Assembly: GCF_002860255.1 (NCBI RefSeq)
Contig: NZ_PGVE01000028.1
Span: forward strand, 214,526-278,525
DNA: 64,000 bases
Direction: 5' to 3'
From: Neobacillus cucumis
GTDB lineage: Bacteria; Bacillota; Bacilli; Bacillales; Cytobacillaceae
How positions within the stretch are numbered: position 1 is the first letter of the stretch; the number at the start of each line of letters is the position of its first letter. Under the pieces are notes generated by a model. That model saw nothing but the letters and a program-made list of their open reading frames with translations, was not told where the DNA came from and did not search any database. Made by a program: the position numbers and the translations under genes. Of this stretch, positions 9,320 to 16,302 are shown one piece after another.

Positions 9320-11203
9320 TTATTTTTTCCATATTCTTTTATTTTCCACGCGTTTGGTTATTCCCATTGCGTCCAATCTTTCTAAAAATGGAATCATATA
9401 TTTTCTCGACAGTTCTAGAACATCCTTCGCGTCCCCCACTTCAAACTCCGCTCCTGTTCCGTTTTGAAGTCTTTCAACAGCTTCTTTAAATCTATCCCCA
9501 TGATAAGCAAATTGATCATCTAACTGGACAAGCATACTTTGATCTTCTAGGAATTTTTTTAAGTCATATTCAAGTCCAGCTGGAATACCTGCAGCTTCAA
9601 AATAATCCTTCAAGTAACGTACCTTAAGCCCGTCTTTTTTTAACTCATTCAACAAATTATCTGTACGTTTGGCCCAGCTTTTTGGTACATGAGGCACAAA
9701 AGCTGCTAAGGATACAAATTGTTCTTTCCTCTTAAATATACCATTCGTCATACCATCTTCCACAATAAAATCAAGTAGTGGTTTTGGGAACCTTTCTTGA
9801 AGTGTCTGCAGCAGCTCTGCTTTATTGATCCCTGCCTTCATCGAATGGGTTAGATGGAATTCTTGAAGTTGGTCAAAAATAGCTTCTTCAATGGACTCAA
9901 TTAAGAGTTTAAGTGTATACTCTTTTCCATTATATAAAACAAATTCCTTATTAGCTAACTGCTCTGTTAACGTTGATTCATCAAGCGCCGTACGTTTTAT
10001 CAGTTCGGTTAATGGGAGGCTTTTTGCTTCCATGAGTGCGGCCGAAATCCGCTCCCTTGGTGTTCCAACTTTCTTTTTTCCCAGTTCATCGATTGTTTGG
10101 TTTCCAAAACGGTATTTATTGCCACGTGGATCAATCACCCATCCGCCGCCTATGGTTTCCTGCGGACTTGGGCGGCGAAGAATAAAACGGTCTCCCCGCT
10201 TTGTTAGGATTTCTTCTTCCAATCGAAGCTGACATAGAATTTCACTGTTTTCTTCTTTAATTTCATTCCGATCAAAGAAAACAATTCGCCCCATAACCTC
10301 CGCTGTTCCAATATGAAGCTTGATCGGCATCCGCTGCTTGACGATATGTTCAAGGTCTGCGACAACCCGAATCGCCACATCGACTGTTTTTGTTACAATG
10401 AAATGCTCGGAGGAAACTAACACATCTCCCCTTTCAATTTCTTCTTTTGAAACGTTTGAGATGTTTATAGCTGCCCTTTGACCTGCATACGCTTTCTCTG
10501 CAGGGTGATGATGGACCTGAATTTGCCTAGCTCTTACTTCAAGACCCCTTGGCATAATTTTTAATACTTGTCCCTCCTCAACTGTTCCTTCATAAACAGT
10601 CCCACGTACAACGGTCCCTTGACCTTTTACAGTAAACACCTGATCAATCGGCAGACGAAAAGCCCCTTTGGCATCTCGCATCTCTTGATCCTTTAGCGTC
10701 CTAATAATTAAGTCTTTTATTTCTTCTATCCCTTTTTTAGATAAACTATCAACTAAAACAAAAGGGGCATCCTCAAACACAGTCCCCGTTAGTTCTCCTA
10801 AAATATCATCTTTCACCAGCTCAATGAATTCTTCATCAACTCGGTCTATTTTTGAAATGGCGACAATCCCAGTTTTCACACCTAAAAATTTTAAAATATC
10901 AAGATGTTCCTTTGTTTGCGGCATAACACCTTCATCCGCTGCAACCACAAGGACGACGAGGTCGATACCGGCTACCCCGGCAATCATTTGTCGGATAAAA
11001 CGTTCATGCCCTGGAACATCAATGACGGAAATTTGGATTTCTTGGTCTTCATATAAAGGAGCAAAGCCCAGTTCTATGGAGATTTGCCGTTCCTTTTCTT
11101 CTTTTAAACGGTCTGTATCGACATTCGTCAATGCCTTTGTTAGAGATGTTTTTCCATGGTCAATATGACCTGCCATCCCAATCGTAAAATAGCGTTTTTC
11201 CAA
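9320..11203 (-). CDS. selB: Selenocysteine-specific translation elongation factor SelB
   Basis: SelB is a GTPase that carries selenocysteinyl-tRNA to UGA codons marked by a SECIS hairpin. The N-terminus shows the translational GTPase motifs AGHIDHGKT (G1), DVPGH (G3) and SKID (G4). EF-Tu-like domains 2 and 3 follow, then C-terminal winged-helix repeats (about residues 380-627) that bind the SECIS RNA. The length of about 627 residues matches bacterial SelB (roughly 610-640). I prefer the TTG at 11203, with AAGGTG 6 bases upstream; an in-frame GTG at 11212 is an alternative. No selA, selD, selC tRNA or obvious selenoprotein gene is visible within this window, so its partners must be elsewhere or missing. 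Confidence 0.95.
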   Translation of the reverse strand: MEKRYFTIGMAGHIDHGKTSLTKALTNVDTDRLKEEKERQISIELGFAPLYEDQEIQISVIDVPGHERFIRQMIAGVAGIDLVVLVVAADEGVMPQTKEHLDILKFLGVKTGIVAISKIDRVDEEFIELVKDDILGELTGTVFEDAPFVLVDSLSKKGIEEIKDLIIRTLKDQEMRDAKGAFRLPIDQVFTVKGQGTVVRGTVYEGTVEEGQVLKIMPRGLEVRARQIQVHHHPAEKAYAGQRAAINISNVSKEEIERGDVLVSSEHFIVTKTVDVAIRVVADLEHIVKQRMPIKLHIGTAEVMGRIVFFDRNEIKEENSEILCQLRLEEEILTKRGDRFILRRPSPQETIGGGWVIDPRGNKYRFGNQTIDELGKKKVGTPRERISAALMEAKSLPLTELIKRTALDESTLTEQLANKEFVLYNGKEYTLKLLIESIEEAIFDQLQEFHLTHSMKAGINKAELLQTLQERFPKPLLDFIVEDGMTNGIFKRKEQFVSLAAFVPHVPKSWAKRTDNLLNELKKDGLKVRYLKDYFEAAGIPAGLEYDLKKFLEDQSMLVQLDDQFAYHGDRFKEAVERLQNGTGAEFEVGDAKDVLELSRKYMIPFLERLDAMGITKRVENKRIWKK

Positions 11204-11356
11204 ATTAAGCACCTTCTTAATCGTTCTACCATTCTACTGTAGCTTGAAATGGTTATTTGTTCAAGCGAACACTTTTAGACATATTTACTTAGAGAAAACG
11301 GTTCTAAGTCGTTTTATTTTTTTTCAAAAAAAATAAAAATTAAATAGGCAAAAATA

Positions 11357-11417
11357 TACACAAAATATCAGAAATTTATTATAATAAATCTAAAGATTTT
11401 GCACGTGTGCAACTTTT
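11357..11417 (+). promoter_or_regulatory. Promoter and candidate metal-responsive operator of mntH
   Basis: TACACA (11357-11362), 17 bases and TATAAT (11380-11385) form a likely sigma-A promoter. About 14 bases downstream, around the start site, is TTGCAC-GT-GTGCAA (11399-11412), an inverted repeat extended by TTTT/CTTTT flanks. Its position fits repression by a metalloregulator such as MntR, the known regulator of mntH in bacilli. The match to the MntR box is only loose, so the regulator is inferred. Confidence 0.55.
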
Positions 11418-11476
11418 GTTGATTAACGAACAAACCTTGCGCCTATGAAAAATAACATAAGAAAGGATGGTGTCTT

Positions 11477-12781
11477 ATGAGCCAGACTAATTCACTTGCC
11501 GTTGAAAAGGCTCGAGCAGCAGAAAACAAAACTGTTTTAGCCGCAAGGGATGCCATAAATGGAAAAGTAAAAGGGATTCGGGCATTATTGCCATTCCTTG
11601 GTCCAGCCTTTATTGCATCAATTGCTTATGTAGATCCGGGAAACTTTGCTACCAACATACAAAGTGGTGCCCGTTTTGGATATAAAATGCTATGGGTCAT
11701 TGTTTTAGCGAACCTTATGGCAATGCTCCTTCAAAATATGTCAGGAAAGCTTGGTATTGCCACCGGAAAAAGTTTACCAGAGATTTGTCGGGACCATATG
11801 CCAAAATGGCTGACGATAATAATGTGGATTGTTTCAGAGCTTGCTGCAATGGCTACCGATCTCGCTGAATTTTTAGGGGCAACACTGGCACTAAATTTAC
11901 TTGCAGGAATACCTATGCTATATGCCACCCTTATCACTGGTGTGGTCACGTATTTAATCCTGATGCTTGAGAAATTCGGATTCAGGCCATTAGAAAAATT
12001 CATCGCTGCCTTCGCGATGTTAATTGGTTTATGCTACTTGGTAGAAACCGTACTATCACAGCCTGATTTTTCACAAATCGCCTATCATAGTGTGGTTCCT
12101 TGGCTCGGTAATAATGAAAGTATCATGCTTGCCGTTGGTGTGATTGGTGCCACGGTTATGCCACACGCGATTTATTTACACTCAAGCTTAACCCAAAATC
12201 GGATCGTTCCTAGAAATAATCAGGAAAAGATTAAAATTCAAAAATTTAGTACGAAAGAAATTATGATTGCGATGACTTTGGCAGGCTTTGTTAATCTTGC
12301 GATGATGTATATGGCCGCCTCTGTTTTTAATACAACCGGTCAAAGTCATATTGCAGATTTGACAACAGCTTACCATACCCTTACCCCACTGCTAGGCTCG
12401 GCAGCTGCTAGTGTATTCTTAATCTCCCTGCTAGCATCTGGTATTTCAAGTTCGGTGGTCGGAACAATGGCGGGCCAGGTAATTATGCAAGGGTTCGTTG
12501 GCTTTAGCATTCCTTTATGGGTCCGCCGATTAGTAACTATGCTGCCAACCGTGATTATCGTCGCTCTTGGGGTCGACCCAACTCAGACACTTATTATTAG
12601 TCAAGTCATCCTGAGCATTGTCTTGCCGTTTCCAATTATCGCTTTGATTTATTTTACACAGAAAAAAGACCTTATGGGTGTACTTACAAATAAGCGAATT
12701 ACCACAATTCTTTCTTCCCTATTTGCTTTAATCATCCTTGGTTTAAACATTTGGATGGTTGTACAAGTAATTTTTGGGTAA
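11477..12781 (+). CDS. mntH: Nramp-family divalent metal (manganese) transporter MntH
   Basis: This 434-residue, 11-TM Nramp protein imports Mn(II), and possibly Fe(II), with protons. The metal-site motifs are clear: DPGN at residues 53-56 in TM1 and MPH at 228-230 in TM6. The N-terminal cytoplasmic tail of about 35 residues is slightly long for the family. It is monocistronic, between its own promoter with a possible operator and a strong terminator. Confidence 0.95.
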   Translation: MSQTNSLAVEKARAAENKTVLAARDAINGKVKGIRALLPFLGPAFIASIAYVDPGNFATNIQSGARFGYKMLWVIVLANLMAMLLQNMSGKLGIATGKSLPEICRDHMPKWLTIIMWIVSELAAMATDLAEFLGATLALNLLAGIPMLYATLITGVVTYLILMLEKFGFRPLEKFIAAFAMLIGLCYLVETVLSQPDFSQIAYHSVVPWLGNNESIMLAVGVIGATVMPHAIYLHSSLTQNRIVPRNNQEKIKIQKFSTKEIMIAMTLAGFVNLAMMYMAASVFNTTGQSHIADLTTAYHTLTPLLGSAAASVFLISLLASGISSSVVGTMAGQVIMQGFVGFSIPLWVRRLVTMLPTVIIVALGVDPTQTLIISQVILSIVLPFPIIALIYFTQKKDLMGVLTNKRITTILSSLFALIILGLNIWMVVQVIFG

Positions 12782-12792
12782 TGAAGATGAAG

Positions 12793-12825
12793 AAACACCA
12801 TCTTATTCGGGATGGTGTTTTTCCT
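12793..12825. terminator. Bidirectional terminator of mntH and the acetyltransferase gene
   Basis: Inverted repeat AAACACCATC/GATGGTGTTT (12793-12802 and 12811-12820), followed by T's. The loop contains the stop codon of the converging minus-strand gene. Confidence 0.85.
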
Positions 12826-13267
12826 TTCTATAATGACTAATATAAAAATTAGGTACTACCTCTTGATCAGATATCCATTGGTAGCCATTTTTTAAATATA
12901 AATTTTTGGCTGGAGGGTTATCTCTTCCAGTTGATACATGCAGTATAGAGATATCCTGATGGTGTTCCTCCACTTTTGTCAGCAGTTTTTGAGCAATTCC
13001 TTTTCGGAAATGGTCTGGATGTACGACCATACGGCAAATGGTCAGTTCCTGATTATGTAGCGTATATGAAATGGCACCAGCGAGACACTCTCCCTTATAA
13101 TACCCCAAAAATGTTTCACCGCTGTCTTTCAGTTCATTGATTGTTTCTTTAAAAGGAGGGATCTCATAAAAATTAATTATTTGGGCTTCAACCAAATAGG
13201 ATTCTTTTTGGAGGTCAAAAACCTCCTTCAGTACGCTGGTTTGATTTAAATCCAGTTCTTTTATCAC
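12803..13267 (-). CDS. GNAT-family N-acetyltransferase
   Basis: This 154-residue protein has the GNAT core: beta-strand GAISYTLHNQELTICRMVVHPDHFRKGIAQKLL gives the acetyl-CoA pyrophosphate-binding motif R/QxxGxG/A (RKGIAQ). It ends with LHVSTGRDNPPAKNLYLKNGYQ, the usual motif B. The start is GTG with GAGGAG upstream. It transfers an acetyl group from acetyl-CoA to an amine; the acceptor cannot be told from sequence. No operon partner; the next upstream gene has its own terminator. Confidence 0.88.
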   Translation of the reverse strand: MIKELDLNQTSVLKEVFDLQKESYLVEAQIINFYEIPPFKETINELKDSGETFLGYYKGECLAGAISYTLHNQELTICRMVVHPDHFRKGIAQKLLTKVEEHHQDISILHVSTGRDNPPAKNLYLKNGYQWISDQEVVPNFYISHYRKEKHHPE

Positions 13268-13290
13268 TTTGTTCTCCTCTCCCCTAACTT

Positions 13291-13315
13291 AAAAAAATCC
13301 CCCACCAGGTGAGGG
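13291..13315 (-). terminator. Intrinsic terminator of the VWA-like gene
   Basis: In minus-strand RNA, CCCTCAC-CTG-GTGGGGG forms a 7-bp stem with one G-U pair, followed by seven T's (complement of 13291-13297). Confidence 0.75.
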
Positions 13316-13323
13316 ATAAAGGA

Positions 13324-13743
13324 TTATGCCACTTTAATGGCCTTCCCAAAAGGAACCCGAGGCAGGAAATCCCCTGGTACAAGCCAAAATAATTCAAAAT
13401 CTACCTTTTCCATCTCTTCAGAGAAAAAGCCTGTGACATCGGTTATATAAAATAGTGTATCAATCTTCTCTTCTTTTGCCCACTCTAAAACTAATGTATA
13501 AGAAGACTTCCCATGAGTATGATATTTAATCGAATCACTTTGAATGGGGGAAATGCTTCTAATTTTAAAATCTGCTTGAACTAATAATGTGTCGGGTTTT
13601 ACCTGCTCAAACAGTTTTACTATGTTATTAATCAGGATCACTGGTGCCTCATTTGTGGAGGTATCCACTGCTAATGCTACCTTTTTATCCTGCCGCTGCT
13701 GAATCATTGATAGTATCGTTTTATGCCATCTCAACCCCAACAA
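13324..13743 (-). CDS. Stand-alone VWA-like (DUF2201 C-terminal type) domain protein
   Basis: The 139 residues resemble only the C-terminal VWA-like domain found in DUF2201 metallopeptidase-like proteins: strand VALAVDTSTNE (a degenerate DxSxS site at about residues 27-31), HGKSSYTLVLEW, TLFYITDVTGFF and a closing LPRVPFGKAI. Normal members are two to three times longer, with an N-terminal domain that is absent here. The start is a TTG at 13743 next to AAAGGGG, with a second TTG directly after it, so the exact start is uncertain. It may be a remnant of a larger gene or a minimal version. The AT-rich DNA upstream shows no recognisable N-terminal part. Confidence 0.6.
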   Translation of the reverse strand: MLGLRWHKTILSMIQQRQDKKVALAVDTSTNEAPVILINNIVKLFEQVKPDTLLVQADFKIRSISPIQSDSIKYHTHGKSSYTLVLEWAKEEKIDTLFYITDVTGFFSEEMEKVDFELFWLVPGDFLPRVPFGKAIKVA

Positions 13744-13901
13744 CCCCTTTGTATTGAATGAGTGAACTATCTTATTTTGGGTTTTAGTGAAGGGGTTTAT
13801 GATTGGTTAAATGCGGGAAAATTTGCTCTATTTCTTAAGTATATCACAATAACAGGATATTTTTCTCAAGCGTTTTTTGTGATGTACAGGTTATATTATG
13901 A

Positions 13902-14411
13902 TTATTGGTTAAAGTACTCTCGTTTTTTCTTTAAGTATTCTTTTTCGCACTTTAAAAGCTTGTAATGAACGGGATTTCCCTCTTTCTTTTTCTTACCCAC
14001 TACATCCCATTTGAAATCTGCCAGTTTTAAATGAACAGCTACGTTTGTATTGTCAGGCTGTTTATAAAGCAGGTAAGCTTCTTTTGGTTTGATATAAAGG
14101 GTCGGTTTTCCTCGAGATGCCACGATAAATTGTTCATGTAATGATCGGTAGTTTTCATCCATTTCTTTCCCGCCGTAAATTAGATGGGCAGCGTCTAAAG
14201 CTTTGTCTGAAACCTCAATATAATTTTGATTGTCGATATCCAGCCCAAGTTCAGTAATAATCTCCTTCATAATGGATTTATTATATTCAACATCTCGAAT
14301 TTTCATATCCTCAAGGCAATCGGAAGATAACCTAGGCAGTTCATCGGCTCGTGTATTAAGTGGACAAAGAACGATGAACAGGCTCCATAATATGAATGTT
14401 ATCATTTTCAT
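13902..14411 (-). CDS. Predicted secreted protein of unknown function
   Basis: This 169-residue protein starts with a signal peptide (MKMITFILWSLFIVLCPLNTRA) with likely cleavage after A22. The mature region is mixed charged and ends in a lysine-rich tail (KYLKKKREYF). Two cysteines remain in the mature part (SSDCLEDM and LLKCEKEY) and could form a disulfide. GGAGGA precedes the ATG at good spacing. I do not recognise the family. It is probably exported and extracellular or wall-associated, and is transcribed alone. Confidence 0.75.
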   Translation of the reverse strand: MKMITFILWSLFIVLCPLNTRADELPRLSSDCLEDMKIRDVEYNKSIMKEIITELGLDIDNQNYIEVSDKALDAAHLIYGGKEMDENYRSLHEQFIVASRGKPTLYIKPKEAYLLYKQPDNTNVAVHLKLADFKWDVVGKKKKEGNPVHYKLLKCEKEYLKKKREYFNQ

Positions 14412-14510
14412 AGAAAAATATCCTCCTAACCATGTTTGAACATATTATTCATCATTAATGGAAAATCTATTCTGTTAATAGAATTCATCTTATTTCATGA
14501 GATCGATATA

Positions 14511-14519
14511 TGCTATAAT
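14511..14519 (+). promoter_or_regulatory. Extended -10 promoter of the flavoprotein gene
   Basis: TGCTATAAT (TG-n-TATAAT) lies about 60 bases before the start codon. There is no good -35, as is common for extended -10 promoters. Confidence 0.5.
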
Positions 14520-14578
14520 AAAAATATTGATTATTCAGAAAATATACATAGGTCTAAGTCGAAATGGGGGGAAGAATT

Positions 14579-16231
14579 TTGAAATATGACGTGATCGTAG
14601 TTGGTGCTGGCCTTGCCGGGTTAGTGGCAGTTTCTGAACTGGCTAGTTCTGGTAAAAAAGTACTTTTATTAGACCAAGAGCCCCAAGCCTCATTGGGAGG
14701 CCAGGCGTGGTGGTCGTTTGGCGGTTTATTTTTAGTAGACTCACCTGAACAAAGAAGAATGGGCATAAAGGATTCCCGGGAGCTGGCTTGGCAGGACTGG
14801 TTAGGATCCGCCGGCTATGACCGCGAGGAGGACGAGGATTACTGGGGGAAAAAGTGGGCTGAAGCCTATGTGGATTTTGCTGCTGGGGAGAAACGTCAAT
14901 GGCTGTATGATATGGGTGTTCGCTTTTTCCCGGTAGTTGGCTGGGCTGAGCGTGGCGGATATACGGCAGAGGGACATGGAAACTCTGTGCCACGTTTCCA
15001 TATCGTTTGGGGAACTGGTCCTGGACTTGTGAAACCGTTCGAGGAACGAATGCGAGAGGCCATGGTGAAAGGTCTAGTGGATTATCGACCGCGTCATCGG
15101 GTGAACGAAATACTTAAGGAAAATGAAAAGGTCGTCGGCGTACGGGGCGATATTTTAATAGCCAGCTCTGCAGCTCGTGGGGAAGCAAGTTCCCGTGAAG
15201 TAATCAAAGATTTTAAGTTTCACTCCCAAGCCGTACTGGTTACTAGCGGTGGCTTAGGGGGCAACCATGAGTTAATTCGAAAAAATTGGCCAGCACGTCT
15301 TGGTGAAGCTCCGAAACACATGATTTCAGGGGTACCGGAACATGTGGATGGCAGGATGCTCGCTATCACGGAGAAAGCGGGCGGCCGTATTGTAAATCGA
15401 GATCGAATGTGGCATTATACGGAAGGCATTAAAAACTGGGATCCCGTTTGGCCTAACCATGGGATTCGTATACTCCCTGGTCCCTCCTCCCTTTGGCTTG
15501 ACGCAAAAGGGAACCGTTTCCCAGCACCAAACTTCCCAGGATTTGATACACTCGGAACACTTGAAGCGATCATGAAGTCGGGTTACGATTATTCGTGGTT
15601 TATTTTAACCCAAAAGATAATTGAAAAAGAATTTGCCCTTTCTGGTTCGGAGCAAAATCCTGATTTGACAGAAAAGAGTATTAAAAAGGTTTTAGCCCGT
15701 GTCCTTCCTGGACCTACTGCACCTGTAAAAGCGTTTATGGACAAAGGAGAAGATTTTGTTATTGCCAAAACCCTGGAAGACCTCGTTGATGGGATGAATA
15801 TACTTACTGGCGAAAACCTCCTCCAAGTTGAAGCAGTCAAGCGCCAAATCCTCGCGCGGGACCGGGAAATTGATAATAAATTTACAAAGGATTTGCAAAT
15901 TACTGCCATGAGGGGTGCACGTAACTATTTAGGGGATAAATTAATCAGGGTTGCTCCGCTGCATAAGATCCTTGATCCCAAGATGGGACCATTAATTGCT
16001 GTCCGCTTGAATATTGTCAGCCGAAAAACACTCGGCGGTCTGCAAACGGATTTATCTGGAAGGGTCTTGGACGCCTCAGGTAATCCTATTCCAGGACTTT
16101 ATGCCGCTGGAGAAGTTTCAGGCTTTGGAGGCGGAGGTATTCATGGCTACCGATCATTAGAAGGAACTTTCGTCGGAGGCTGCCTGTTTACTGGAAGACA
16201 GGCTGGGCGGGCACTCGCAAAGGAACTATGA
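14579..16231 (+). CDS. FAD-binding dehydrogenase of the fumarate reductase/flavocytochrome c type
   Basis: This is a flavoprotein of about 550 residues. A Rossmann dinucleotide site sits at the very N-terminus (VIVVGAGLAGLVAV). The Gly-rich end AAGEVSGFGGGGIHGYRSLEGTFVGGCLFTGRQAG is typical of the succinate dehydrogenase/fumarate reductase/3-ketosteroid dehydrogenase superfamily. It has no heme-binding CxxCH domain, so it is a single-subunit soluble dehydrogenase. I choose the TTG at 14579 because GGGGGG lies 7 bases upstream; the in-frame ATG at 14564 has no ribosome site. The gene reads as visibly more GC-rich than its neighbours, which may hint at transfer. The substrate is unknown. Confidence 0.85.
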   Translation: MKYDVIVVGAGLAGLVAVSELASSGKKVLLLDQEPQASLGGQAWWSFGGLFLVDSPEQRRMGIKDSRELAWQDWLGSAGYDREEDEDYWGKKWAEAYVDFAAGEKRQWLYDMGVRFFPVVGWAERGGYTAEGHGNSVPRFHIVWGTGPGLVKPFEERMREAMVKGLVDYRPRHRVNEILKENEKVVGVRGDILIASSAARGEASSREVIKDFKFHSQAVLVTSGGLGGNHELIRKNWPARLGEAPKHMISGVPEHVDGRMLAITEKAGGRIVNRDRMWHYTEGIKNWDPVWPNHGIRILPGPSSLWLDAKGNRFPAPNFPGFDTLGTLEAIMKSGYDYSWFILTQKIIEKEFALSGSEQNPDLTEKSIKKVLARVLPGPTAPVKAFMDKGEDFVIAKTLEDLVDGMNILTGENLLQVEAVKRQILARDREIDNKFTKDLQITAMRGARNYLGDKLIRVAPLHKILDPKMGPLIAVRLNIVSRKTLGGLQTDLSGRVLDASGNPIPGLYAAGEVSGFGGGGIHGYRSLEGTFVGGCLFTGRQAGRALAKEL

Positions 16232-16243
16232 AGCAAGGGTAAT

Positions 16244-16290
16244 CAAGGGGACGGTTCTCATGCTTACGAAGCAAAAGAACCGTCCCCTTG
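16244..16290. repeat. Long two-part palindrome (REP-like hairpin), also a likely terminator
   Basis: CAAGGGGACGGTTCT (16244-16258) pairs with AGAACCGTCCCCTTG (16276-16290). Inside it sits a second small hairpin TGCTT-ACG-AAGCA. The GGGGACGGTTCT core resembles repetitive palindromes scattered through many Bacillaceae and clostridial genomes (my recollection). It lies between converging genes but has no T-tract, so it is more repeat-like than a normal terminator. Only one copy is present in this window. Confidence 0.65.
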
Positions 16291-16302
16291 CTCTCATTGA
16301 TT

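Noticed and set aside
11213..11356. selC (tRNA-Sec) next to selB
   Set aside because: I looked for a long-acceptor tRNA-like fold with a CCA end and saw none.
13762..13965. Plus-strand open frame of 67 codons between the VWA-like and secreted-protein genes
   Set aside because: No convincing ribosome site, low-complexity aromatic-rich translation, and it overlaps the 3' end of a better-supported minus-strand gene.
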